64,000 bases of DNA from Excoecaria cochinchinensis (lineage: Eukaryota > Streptophyta > Magnoliopsida > Malpighiales > Euphorbiaceae), in the NCBI GenBank assembly GCA_947683425.1, contig CANTUQ010000119.1, positions 2,665,001 through 2,729,000 on the forward strand, given 5' to 3'. The notes beneath the pieces are model-generated. The model had not been told where the DNA came from. It did not search any database and saw nothing but the letters and a program-made list of their open reading frames with translations. The position numbers were made by a program, and so were the translations under genes. Positions 48,901 through 60,151 of the stretch are shown here, piece by piece (the stretch's first letter is position 1; each line of letters begins with the position of its first letter).

Positions 48901-49424
48901 TCCTGAAAGTTTCTCCTTGGAGAAAAGTGCTTAGGTTTGGAAAGAAAGGAAAGCTTAGTCCTCGTTTCATTGGTCCGTATGAGGTGTTGGCAAGAGTTGG
49001 TCCAGTGGCCTATAAATTGGCTTTACCGATAGAGTTGTCCAAGTTGCATGATGTGTTCCACATTTCTATGCTTCGTCGGTATAGGTCGGATCCTTCTCAT
49101 ATTTTGTCGGTTCAAGAGGTTCAAGTGCAGTCCGATTTCTCCTACGATGAGGAACCAAAAGCTATCCTAGCTCGGGAAATGAGGCAGTTAAGAAGTAAGC
49201 AGATTCCTTTGGTTAAGGTTTTATGGAATGACCATGGAGTCGAAGAAGCGACATGGGAACCAGAGGAGTCAATGAGAGCTCAGAACCCGCAGTTGTTCAG
49301 TTCAGGTGAGAATTTCGAGGACGAAATTCTTGTTAGTAGGGGAGAGTTGTCACGCCCCGTTTGCCCCCTAGTAGAATCAGCTATATATATGAGTATGTAT
49401 TTGTATGTGTTTGGCATATCATAA
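45954..49424 (+). pseudogene. pol: pol of gypsy B: protease, RT, RNase H, integrase, chromodomain; five further stops
   Basis: All segments share the frame of gag, with no frameshift. Protease: LIDPGSTHSYLC at about 46014-46049 (DPG in place of the usual DSG/DTG). Reverse transcriptase: about 46640-47160, with SPWGAPVLF, MCIDYRQIN and FIDDILVYS (Asp pair near 47025). RNase H: about 47450-47790, starting MYSDASGVGLG. Integrase: HHCC region 48055-48195, catalytic core 48250-48640 with SDRDPRF and QFERVIQ. Chromodomain: about 49130-49300 with ATWEPEE. Stops lie at 46215, 47538, 47892, 48201 and 48840 in addition to the one ending gag. The last frame runs 77 bases into the 3' LTR. The chromodomain presumably guided integration into heterochromatin. 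Confidence 0.94.
49335..49347 (+). other. Polypurine tract of B
   Basis: AGTAGGGGAGAGT directly before the 3' LTR, overlapping the end of the pol frame. Confidence 0.88.
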
Positions 49425-50275
49425 GTGCATTTTGAGAATATTGCATGTTTTGTGGTTTTATTCCGGTGTGGGAGTGCATATAGAAATAAGGTGTGCATAA
49501 GTGGAGTTGTGATTATATGCATGTGAGCATATCATAGTGTGTGTGTTAGATGAGAGAGCATTGTGTGTGTTGCTCATATATGTGTAGGGTGCATTATTAG
49601 AGTGTTTCATTGTGTGTGTGTGTCATGTGCATCTAGTGTGTGAGTGATTAATGCCCTCCACTAAGATGTTGACAAGTGTTAAGGAGGAGAAAAGAAAGGA
49701 AAGAGAAAGGGGAAAATTCAGATTTCTAAACCCATTTCCCGTTCTCCCTTCTCCTTCCCTCTTCTTCTTCCTCTTTGCTCTTCTCTAAGTGTTTTGCTTG
49801 AATTCAAGTTGGTGTGGTGGGAATTAATTACTCCTTGTGTTTGATTGGTAAGCTTTATGCTTTTGGTTTTGCTTTTGTTCAAATTCTTCTTCTTCCCTTG
49901 CATTTTTCAGGTTTTGCGTTTTGAGTTTGTGTATTTTTGTGGTTTGTTGCTTAGCTGAGCCTCCAAGAGATCCTAAAGGCAAGGAAGTTGCTGGATCTAG
50001 TGGAACCAAGTAATAGAGCTTTTAATTTTGAGGTTTGGGAATTTGTGTTTTATGTATTGTTGGTATGATATTATTTGATTGAAATTCTAGAAATTGTTGA
50101 TGTTCTTGATGTTGTTCTTTGAAGTTATGAGTGGGTTTTGTTATGGCATGATTTTGATGATGGATTCGGTTGAATTTAAAGTTTGAGTCATTATATCATA
50201 GTTTAAGTGAGGAATTTTGGGTGTTGGGTTGAAAATCTGGTGTTTTGGCTCGACAGCGTGGAATCTGGGCATGGG

Positions 50276-50715
50276 TCACGGTGACAACCATTTTGGTTGT
50301 GACCGTGAGGTGCCCAGATTTTGCTTCTATTCTGGGTTTTGGGTACGTCGCGGTTGCAACCATTTTGGTTGTGACCGTGAGGTACCCAAACTTTTGCTTC
50401 TGTTTGGCTTCGTTGGTACGTCACGGTGACAACCATTTTGGTTGTGACCGTGAGGTACCCAGAACTTCAATTCTGTTTTGGGTTGGGGACATGTCACGGT
50501 GACAACAATTTTGGTTGTGACTGTGAGATGTCCAGCTTTTGGGTTCTGTTGATTTTCTTGGTACGTCACGGTGACAACCATTTTGGTTATGACCGTAAGG
50601 TACCCCTTATTAGCATTCTACCGAGATGTTTTGTTATGTCACGGTGACAACCAGTTTGGTTGTGACCGTGACCTACCTGTCACGGTGACAACCAGTTTGG
50701 TTGTGACCGTGACCT
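50276..50715 (+). repeat. Hairpin array in 3' LTR of B (seven units)
   Basis: Units start at 50276, 50348, 50421, 50494, 50566, 50639 and 50680; the first five spacings are 72, 73, 73, 72, 73, the last is 41. The seventh unit is a near-exact local copy of the sixth plus its ACCTACC tail. Confidence 0.92.
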
Positions 50716-51402
50716 ACCCTGTTTTTACAATAAAATCCTGTTTTCTTTCCACGTTTTAGAAATGTTATACTATTGATTTTAGCATTCAATATCACTTTAT
50801 ATGAGCCATAATTGTGCATGTACTGATCTATTTAAAGTATTGGAATTCTTTATTTGTTATAATTAAATATGGATGTTAACTGTATAAATTTTAGCCTGCA
50901 AGAGTCAGTCTAGTGGATAGTTAGGCATGCCTAATAGAGTCTCTTAGCTGTAGCCCTTTGTTCAGTTTGGACCCCGATCAGGTCCCCGCTTGGTTCATCA
51001 TGAACCCTTTTGTGTTCGGATCTTGTTTAAGGTCCCCTTTGAAAATGTTTTGTGGAAATTAAAAGTAAAAATTGATTTCTCGATTCGTACCCGTAAGGTA
51101 CTATTTGTAATCGGCTCGTACCCATAAAGTACTGTTTGTTCACTCGTTATCCACTATTTTGAGTCAGCAGGCGCTTTATCATTTTGAATTGCTTTAATAT
51201 GTATGAGATGGTTTTATCCGAATATGTTTATTTAATGAGATGTTATGAAGGCAGTGGTACTTTATCGAAGGTATGACTTTATATGTTTACATGTTCATAT
51301 GTTCATATCTTGTTTATGCGTATTCTGAGTATGCCATCTGTATGTGTTTGCCTTGACGACCGTTGTGAATGGTTGTCCTTGTGCTATATGTGTGTTTCCC
51401 CA

Positions 51403-51440
51403 CTAAGCGTTTATCGCTTAGCACGGTGTGTTTACCCGTG
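51403..51440 (+). promoter_or_regulatory. Double-hairpin module in 3' LTR of B
   Basis: CTAAGCG-TTTAT-CGCTTAG, then CACGG...CCGTG and CAGG, as in A. Confidence 0.7.
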
Positions 51441-51848
51441 CAGGTGCGGAAGGAGTTTGCTTGGGATAGTCGCAGCCATCGAAGTCAACACAACTGGGTC
51501 TTTAGTGTAGGGCCTAATTTTGTATCTTGATGATTCTTTTTGTATAGAACTCTCGTACTTCAGTTTTGTAATAGCTTCCGCATATGTTTATGTATAATTT
51601 TGGATATGTAGTTATCTTTTGTATCTTTGGGTTGATCAAACAGTAATGTAATGTTTTCCGTTATATTAATGCATGATCAGCTTATTTCATGAATGGTTTT
51701 GTAAAGTTTTAATTTACCCTGTATTTCGATATGTATATTTATGTATGAATGTATGTATATTATGTATCTGTGTGGTGGCACCTTTACTCATACGGCATCT
51801 CACTCCTTATCGGATGGGATCGCCTAAGTACGGGTAAGGGGTGTTACA

Positions 51849-53877
51849 ATTATGAAGCCGCCGAGCATGCTACGCCAAACATATCCTAATCATGGACAGG
51901 TGACACAGAAACCCAGAAGACTCAAGCTGAAGTGGGTAAAAATAGTTAAAAGGGGGAATCCGCAAGCAGAACTAGAACAAAATCCTTACTAAAACACAAT
52001 AGCCAACCAGGTCGACCAATGACGTCCCTAATAGTTAAGAAGAAAGGTGCGTGTATGTGCAAACTTCAGGATTCGAACGAAGCTTGTTAAAAAAAAAATT
52101 GGGGAGTACAAAATATATATATATATATATAAAAGAGAAAAAATTAGGGGGCAAGGGAACGCTATTTGGGGGCAAGCTTTGTTCAAATCCTACGGATCTA
52201 CACGTACCCGCATCTCGCCATTCTTCTTTTACCACTGGAAGAGACCTAAAGACTAATCCATAAGCCATCCACCTAGCCAATCAGTATGAAGGGTTTGCTA
52301 TACGAGAGGTTAGTTGATGACATGCAGATGTCAAACAAAAGAAAGGCTAAGAAAGTTATGGAGTAGATCCGTTCTAAGGTCTACAATTGGAGCCCTTACA
52401 AGAGTCCCGCTTCACACCTTGAGGCACGAGGCGGAAACATTACCGCCCGTTGAAGCACGTCAAATCCTTAAGAGGTAGTCGTGGAAGCAATAGCTACAGC
52501 AACTAAGCACGTCAAACGGAAACGGGTCCAGGATTACTATCGCAATCAGATCTATAAGAAAACACCTTATTCAATCATTTGGGAAGAAAGTCAGAAAACC
52601 CCCATTGAAAGAGTGAGATTTGGTCCTCGAGCAAATAGGTCCGAGTATTCCAGACGGACGAGGTTAATTCAGGACAACGTACGAAGATCCATTTATTCTT
52701 GAAGAGTTGTTATCCAAGGGAGCAGCATCCCGACAGACAAGAAGGGAAGCAAATCCAATCAACACCGATGAACCGAAGGAGGGTCCATGGCAGGGGCTAA
52801 GAAAAAAATAAAATAAAAAATAAAAAATAAAAAAAAAGAAAAAAAAAGAGAAAAAAGAAAAAATGAGAGAAAATATTCGATCAAGAAAACCCGCGAGAGC
52901 TGATTGATAACAGGAGTTTGATGCTCTCAAGATCCATCCCAAGATTAGATGAGGTCTCATATTTTTTGGGTTAATGCCAAAATAGTGATCATGTGTTATG
53001 AAATCAGAACGAAATATATGCATTTATGCAAAGATGTATTGGTATGACCAGAGCAGTTCATCTTGCACGCTTAGAGATGTCTGGGTCCGGCATAGAACCA
53101 GTACATTGTTACTGCCTACCCTCCGATGCTCTATCCACTCGAGCACTTCAGCCGGCCCACCTTGCTACCCACTGTGAAGCCAATCCTACAGCATCTTCAT
53201 TACAAGAACCAAGCTCGGGCAACCATGATCTAAGACGCAAATACACGCCGATTACACCTGAAAGATCCTTTACGACAACTTTAGCCACACCACAAAAAAA
53301 AAAAAAAAAAAAAAAAAAAAAGGAAGAGGCTGTTAGAGATGAAAACCGTGACTGGCGCTCTAAACAAAAGTTAGGCCAAGGGATAGGGTGAAAACCTGGG
53401 AACAGGCAGTCTGTCCTATAAAAAATAAAATGAATAAAAGCCGCTGGAGTGGGTTGGGTCCATTCCAGGCAAAAAATAAGGCACATGGTTATGTGAAAAT
53501 CTGACAAGGACTCATTTTCCCGCTAAGAAAATATAGTGTGAAAATTCACAAGGGATGTACTACCTTCAAAATAATGACTACAGGTATCAGAGGAGAACCT
53601 CATAATCCCCTAAAGGCATAAAATTCAAAAGCAATTTCAGAGGGCACCAAGCCAACTGCAACTGACAACCAAGCCATCCGATGCCTCCGAATCCACTCGG
53701 ATGAACTCTTATCCTGCATTGCTGCATAACACAAACATCTCATGTGCATGCTCACCATTTATACCTACATATTTACCTTCTAAGTTTTGCAGGAAAAGAG
53801 ACTCGATGTTGACACCAACAAAAGCCAAGTGACAACATCAATCCAAACATCAGTTCAACCATCAATCCAAGCAGCAA
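51849..53877 (+). other. F interior/3' untranslated region, no recognised gene
   Basis: About 2 kb with no pol motif. It starts with ATTAT, the right copy of B's target duplication. It holds an (AT)n run near 52111, an A-rich block at 52799-52862, a poly-A run at 53287-53319 and a small open frame (52481-52702) without recognisable domain. A tRNA-like sequence lies at 53083-53158 on the minus strand. Confidence 0.6.
53083..53158 (-). pseudogene. tRNA-like sequence, probably a relic
   Basis: Minus strand, 76 bases. It begins GGGCCGGC and ends GCCGGACCC, which pair with one bulged A. It contains GCTCGAGTGGATAGAGC, which can form a D-arm, and GGTTCTATGCC, close to a B-box. The acceptor, D and T arms cannot all be satisfied together, so I do not think it is a working tRNA. 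Confidence 0.3.
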
Positions 53878-54300
53878 ACCAAAGACTTCTCAGGGAGCAG
53901 CAAACCAAAGACTTCTCAGGGAGCAGCAAACCGAAGACCTCTCAGGGAGCGATCAACCGAAGACTTCTCAGGGAGCAGCTAACCGAAGACTTCTCATGAA
54001 GCAGCAAACCGAAGACCTCTGAGGGGGCGATCAACCGAAGACTTCTCAAGGAGCGATCAACCGAAGACTTCTCAGGGAGCAGCTAACCGAAGACTTCTCA
54101 AGGAGCAGTGAACCGAAGACTTCTCAGGGAGCAGTGAACCGAAGACTTCTCAGGGAGCGGCAAACCGAAGACTTCTCAGGGAGCGGCCAGCCGAAGACCT
54201 CTCAGGGGCCACCAACCAGTTAGAGACCTCTCAGGGGGCACCAGCAATTAAACCGAAGACCTATCAGGTGGCACCGGTCAGCCAAAGACCTCCCAGGGGG
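53878..54300 (+). repeat. 26-bp tandem repeat in the 3' UTR of F
   Basis: About 16 copies of a unit reading AACCGAAGACTTCTCAGGGA plus GCAGCA or GCGATC. The last copies lengthen and decay. Variable tandem arrays in the 3' untranslated region are a known feature of Tat/Ogre elements. Confidence 0.9.
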
Positions 54301-54428
54301 CACCACCTCAGAAAGCATAACCACACTAACAATACCATACAGTCTGGGAAAGCGACCGCCTCAAGTACGTGTCTCTTTCCTCCTTTTCTGAATTTTGGCT
54401 CACCCGGAGACCCAATTTCTAAGTTCTC

Positions 54429-54444
54429 AAAAATTGGGGGCAAC
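54429..54444 (+). other. Polypurine tract of F
   Basis: AAAAATTGGGGGCAAC directly before the 3' LTR, the form usual in Tat/Ogre elements. Confidence 0.82.
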
Positions 54445-54663
54445 TGTAGACACCGGGTCCTGAGGCGGTCGAAGATTAGGATTACCCGATGATGAAAGTG
54501 GTACCGACTCACAAACAAAGGTGTCGAAAAATGATATTTTTCTTGTCGAAGCCCTCATTATTTTTAAATAAAAAAATAGACCGATAAATATATACTAAAA
54601 AGATTAATTAATTAAATTAAAAAATTATTATTAAAAAAAATTAATTAATTAGGAAATGTTATT

Positions 54664-54715
<52 letters not shown>

Positions 54716-56090
54716 ATATTTATATTTATATTTATATTTAAAAAGAGAATTAAATTAATTAATTAATTTAATAAAAAAAGGGTATGTATTTTGATTAATT
54801 AAAAATAAAAAAAAGGAAAAAAAAGAGAATTTGAAAAAAAAAAGAAGTTAAAAAAAAACAAAAAAAAAAACACGTTGATTTGAAATCAACATTGTTTTAC
54901 GTTGATTTTGAAGAAAACGTTGATTAAAAAAAAAGTTAAAACTGAGGACAGAGATTGCAATTAGAAATGAATTGCATTTCTAATTGCAATGAGAAGGCCG
55001 CGTGTGGAGGCTCTCCACACGCGGCCACCATGGGGGCCGCGTGTTGAGGCCCTCAACACGCGGCTTCTATGGCACAGTCTTCCCTTTCTTTTACCGCATG
55101 CTGCAAAATCAGTTTTTTTTCATTGTTTTGGGTGTTTTTAAAAAAATAAAATTATGAAAGTTGATTTGGTATTTTTCTATTTTAGAAACACAAAAAAATA
55201 AAATGATCTTTGGGGGTTTCATTTGAAAAAGGGGGAGCTGCACTTAGGAACGAAAAAAAAGTTGGATTTTCTCTCAAGAAAATCAAGAGCAGCCGGGTAG
55301 AAAATTCAAAGCTTTAATTTTTTCTTCTTCTTTTTATTTTCTCTTCAAGAACATTTAATTCCCAGATGATTTTGAGTTTGGAAAATTAATTTTCTTTGCT
55401 CAAAATTCCACCTAAAATATTTTCACTAAAATATTTTTTTGACTAAAATTTGTTCAAAAACACCAATTTTTACATTTTTTTTCAAATATTCATCACCGCA
55501 AATTTCGGCAAGGAGGACGGATCAAGACACCGCATTTCTCCAATCTATAAAATTCTGAGGGTAAACACTTGAAATCTCTCTCGATTATTTTTTCTTGATG
55601 TTATTTACTGTCGCTGATATTATCATTTTTTTTTTGTTATAAATGTCATGCTTATTTTCCAACAATTTGATATTCTTCGCCTCTATTGACTTTTCATGTT
55701 CGCTTCTTTTTTCATTTATTTTCCTTGAGACTTTTGATTAATTTTTAAGGTCCTCTTTTGGCTTTATGGTCCCTGATGCCGTCAACCATGTTCCCTTTTA
55801 TTATTACTATTATATTTACTATTATTATTATTATCATTCCTATCGTCACATTATTTATTATTACCTCATGTCTATTTGTCCTATATTAGTGTTATTATTA
55901 TTTTCTATATTGCATTCTGTTATTGTTATATGGCCATTATTATCATTAATATGTTATTATTATTCATTTTACACTATTAGTGTTGTTATTAAAATGTTGC
56001 ATCATTACCATCTCATCATTATTACCGTTGCTATCATACGTTTTATTATTATCATCCTATGGTTATAGCTATCAATGACTTTATTTAATC

Positions 56091-56126
<36 letters not shown>

Positions 56127-56181
56127 GGCATAGTTACTGTCGCCATCATATTCATGATTATTATTATTTTGTTGGGATGCA

Positions 56182-56224
<43 letters not shown>

Positions 56225-57364
56225 CGTGTCCAATATTTATTTTGTCTTTCCTTGATCAATCTTTAGAATATTTACTAATAATTTTTATGATATTTTCTGT
56301 CTGAAATTCAACTTGATTCGGGTTATGTGAGCACCCCTGTGACTCCCCGGATGGGTCACGATATGCAAACCAACACTTCGGTTTGGTGAGACCTTTCCAA
56401 CCCTCTTTTTATGTGTTTCGTGTTTATTTGTAAATATTCGTTTTATTTATGCACGCGTGCGATAAAAAGTCACAAAAATATTTTTACAATTAAATTGGAA
56501 TTTTCGCTAATAAAATTAGGACCAATGTCCCTTGTTTTAGCCAAATAACAAAAAATATCACAGTAAAACAAAGAATTAATTTTTCTCCAAAAATGGGATC
56601 ACTCATCCCGGTTTTTTTCAACTCAACCATCAAATGGCTCTTCAAACCTTCTTTAAATCAAACGCGAAGGAACCAATGTTCCTAAACTTTCAATAAGCAT
56701 GAAGGAACCAATGCTCCTAAAGCTAAATGAATACCCCGATTTATGTATGTCTTTCTCTTTGATTTTGTTTGATTGTTTTAAATTTAAGTTCATTTTCTTT
56801 TGGGCCCTTGTAATTAATTTTGGGGCAACACTGTTTAATTTTGGGGGGGTTGTATTCCATCCCCACTTATATTTTTAATCTCCTTTTATTGGGGTTGTAT
56901 TTTGCCCCTATCTTCAATGTAATTGTGTGCTTGCATGTTTACCGCTTTCTTTTTATCGCTTTACCTATCACTTTCCTTTTATCGCTTTTAAGTGCTTGTG
57001 ATGCGCTTTTAATTTAAATGTATTAATCATGTGAGACAAGAGATAGAATTTGAAAAAGTTAAAAACTCACTTATAATTAACCAAAGCATAAATAAGAGTG
57101 AAGTTCCGAACACCAAATCTCTGGTTTAGACCGATAGAGGTGAGAGATCTTTCCCAATTTCTTGTAAATTAGATAGCGACTTCCAAAACACCTCAAAGGT
57201 GCCTATAGGCGTCGTAAGGCTAGGTGGTCCTGCTCAATGTTCTATTGGGAGGGATACACCCATAATGTCTTGTAGCTCCCATGATCAAAAAGACGCAAAT
57301 CAATTCCTAGGATCCTAAAAGCGGATTCCACGAGGGCCCTTGCTGTGTTCCAGCGCGCGTCACA
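54445..57364 (+). repeat. 3' LTR of F
   Basis: 2920 bases, TGTAGACACCGGGTCC ... GCGCGCGTCACA. It matches the 5' LTR closely, with length differences in the (GT)n(AT)n run near 54665-54715 and in the ATT runs (56093-56127 and 56186-56224). Confidence 0.92.
54996..55065 (+). repeat. GC-rich hairpin pair in 3' LTR of F
   Basis: GGCCGCGTGTGGAG-GCT-CTCCACACGCGGCC (14-bp perfect stem) is followed by GGCCGCGTGTTGAG-GCC-CTCAACACGCGGC. The two stems differ by a paired change (G-C to T-A). The 5' LTR copy of the first hairpin is damaged; the second is nearly intact. Confidence 0.82.
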
Positions 57365-58279
57365 CATACCTCTACCTAATAATGTTGACCAAACTAGATG
57401 CCTGAACATACTTTATCTTTATAAAATCAAACATATGCATAAACATTTTATATATGCTCATTTACGGTCGTATATTCATCATATATAATTAAAAGTACAT
57501 GTCATATGGTTTTGAATAATGCCAATAAATAAATAACAATTTATATATAATTTCATCATTTACAAGTTATATTTATATCTACATTTTTATTCTGTTTCAC
57601 ATTTAGATACTCAATTTGTTCGAAAATAAAAGTTAGGTCCGATCGAACATGACTTTTCAATACTAAACTTATCAACAACTTCATCGGTTGAAAGTAGACT
57701 TAAGCCATATTAGACATTGAGCTATGTATGTTCGATTGGAAATAAAATCATTAGTTCCTAGAGTTTAAGCAAGAGTTCAATCGGGCTTGAGCTAAAGAAC
57801 TAATTCGATTAGACTTCTAAGTTGAGTCGAATCGAAAATGTAGCAAGTCTAATTTCAAAGTTTCCAGTCCAGAATCATTTTTGCACGGCATGCAAGATTT
57901 ATTACACAACGGTCAGGAATTACTGACAGCTGTGCAAATTACATAAAATGCAAATTTTCAGTCCAAAACCATTTTACATGGCAGTCAAGGACAAGATTTC
58001 CTTTCAGTCGTCTAGCCCTACTATATTCAACACAAAAACTAGGCATAATTTAGGTCCTTTTTACATCAAATTTTTCATATAGAAAATAGACTTATCAGCC
58101 TTTGATCTTTTTTAATAATTGTTCTCCTAGATTTTAAGTTTCCTACAGTTCTAAAAATTATGCATTTTAGTTCAGTAAATCAAGAGAATCACCAAAAACA
58201 ATACAGACTGCTCCCAAAATAGAGGCAGCATCAGGTCTCATTTTTCAACTCCATTTTCAAGTGCCTTGAAGACAGAATT
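57365..58279 (-). repeat. Remainder of minus-strand LTR K, right of F
   Basis: Starts with CATAC, the right copy of F's target duplication. It has a hairpin region (57880-58010; e.g. GGTCAG-GAATTA-CTGAC) with 'TTCAGTCCAAAACCATTTT'-like spacers seen twice 84 bases apart. No coding signal. Confidence 0.5.
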
Positions 58280-59569
58280 TGTAACACCCCCTACACACAA
58301 ACTATAACTCATGAACATATACATACATTTTGTAATCATCAAAAAGTATGGTAAATAGAAGAAATTGTATCCACATTCAAATAACATGGAAAGATTAAAT
58401 AATAAATCATACGTGTATTGTTCATCCCTAGGTTTAGTATTTACTCATTTATCTTATTTCATGTTTTATATTGACAAGTTGATACTATTATTCTAAAGAG
58501 ATTAAAATAAGATCTCATATTGTACGAATACAAAACTTGAACAATTAAAATTCTGTCCAACAATAGGGAACTCAATTCACATTCTCTCAATTCTAAAGTG
58601 TGTCTATATTAATGTACTTTAAGCTTAGTCAAGCTAGTTCATCAAGCATCGCAACTAAGTAATCAATTAATTTAACAAACTATATAAACACACAAACTGT
58701 ATTTAAAAAAATAATCCCTAATATACTTAATTTTATATAAAATTCATATGGAAAAGCAATTTTGGTAGTCACATACCAGTTGGAGTCGGATTCCATAATT
58801 GCAGCTCAATTCTGCCATCTCCTTCACCGATCACCTGTCATTAGAGCCTCGCTAAAGAGACAACACCATCATTGAAATGGAGCTCAAGGCATTGGGACTC
58901 CTTTGCTGGTGGTCACGCGCTGAAATGATGCGCCATTTGGTTGGAATTGCTGTCAAAATTTCTTAGTTTCCACCTTCCAATCTGCTCATCGCCGGCAAGT
59001 GACTAGGAACGAAGGACATTGGAAGGTGGGCCTCACCCTTAGCTATCATCCGATGCCGATCATATTGCCACCCAATACCGAAGGTGGCTGGAAAACGAAG
59101 GAATGTCTTTTGTTTCTCTCTCTTGAAGGAGGGGCAGAAATGGTGAAAACGGTAGCTGAACAGAAAAGGAGGCTAGTCATTGCGTTGAGAGGACAGTGCT
59201 GGGCTGTCGCTAGTTCAGTGTCATCGGAGGTCGCTGGCATCTCCTCTCTCTCCCCCTAGTTTCGATTTCTTTCCCTTCCCTTTGTTTATCGATTTTCTTT
59301 CTTATTAATTCTTCCTCTCTTTCTTTATTCTTCTAGTAAAATCTAGGCTTCAGACATTTTTAGTTATTATTATTATTATACTTTTTTATCTTTACATTTT
59401 ATCAATTTTTAATATAGTTATTTATTGTGTATATAATTCATTAAATCAGAATTGTTAATTCAAAAGCCTGAAAATAATATCAACACGTCTTTCTTAATAA
59501 ATATCTTGATTACTATTAATTTCAGTCTAAAAATAATGATTTAATTGACTCGAAATTTTGGGTATTACA
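58280..59569 (-). repeat. LTR-like unit H, minus strand
   Basis: Bounded by TGTAACACCCCC and GGGTATTACA, i.e. TGTAATACCC ... GGGTGTTACA on the minus strand. About 1.29 kb. No matching 5-base flanks were found (GAATT and TGAGA). An 86-codon open frame at 58999-59259 has no recognisable domain and is probably leader-like sequence of the LTR. Confidence 0.45.
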
Positions 59570-60151
59570 TGAGACCACAAGCACCAACTGCAATTTTTAT
59601 CAATTTAATTACATCAAAAATATCCTAATTGCACAATAAATCAAAGCCCTAAACTAATTCATTCAAAATCAATCAACCATGAAAAACCCTTACCATACAT
59701 AACCATTCATTAATTAAAAGAAAAAATAACTTTGGTGCGCCACGAAAGTTACCTTTTCTACATAATTACGATTTTGCCACTAAAATTCCCATTTTATCAC
59801 ATAATTACAATTTTACCTTTGGAATTTCATTTTGACACCAAATTTACCATTTTACCATTAAAATTCCATTTTAACTATATATTTGCAATTTTGCCACTAG
59901 ATTTTCACTTTTATCATATATTTACACTTTTGCCCTAGTATTTTCTAGTGGAAACCATCGAACTAGATATGCGAGACAAAGACCCCAAAGGTCCAAAACC
60001 GTCGAAATGACCTCTTATGGATGACACTTCGACAACTACATCATGTTACCAACTGTATCAACTTGTATGACTATGTAGACTGCTATTGACTTACAAATGA
60101 GAGTCATTATGACTTGATACCACAGTGGGTATCCCTATGACTTGCCAATTA
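59570..60151 (-). repeat. LTR fragment M, same family as J
   Basis: The block 59940-60151 is a diverged copy of 63075-63330 in J ('GCCCCTAGTATAC', '...CATGACTTGTACCACGGTGTGG', 'AGCCAATTAT'). M is interrupted at 60152 by the LTR end of J. 59740-59940 is a decayed tandem of a TTACAATTTTACC-like phrase. Confidence 0.5.

Larger units (their letters stand above)
42166..51848 (+). mobile_element. Full-length Ty3/gypsy chromovirus B (Tekay/Del type)
   Basis: 9683 bases with both LTRs (2462 and 2501), tRNA-Met-type primer site, gag-pol in one frame, chromodomain and polypurine tract, flanked by a perfect target duplication ATTAT (42161-42165 and 51849-51853). The LTRs look nearly identical by eye, so it is the youngest large insertion here. 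Six in-frame stops make it non-autonomous now. It inserted into the non-coding part of F. Confidence 0.96.
49348..51848 (+). repeat. 3' LTR of B
   Basis: 2501 bases, TGTCACGCCCCG ... GGGGTGTTACA. It is nearly the same as the 5' LTR but has one extra hairpin unit and keeps about 13 bases lost from the 5' LTR. Confidence 0.95.

Noticed and set aside
52481..52702. 73-codon basic frame in the 3' region of F
   Set aside because: No recognised domain, no start context and no counterpart in E. It may be a remnant but cannot be supported as a gene.
53287..53319. Poly-A run next to the tRNA-like sequence, suggesting a SINE
   Set aside because: The tail would have to lie on the other side for a minus-strand head; no target duplication was found.
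58999..59259. 86-codon frame in LTR-like unit H
   Set aside because: No domain recognised; no homologous frame in related LTRs. An overlapping frame exists on the other strand.
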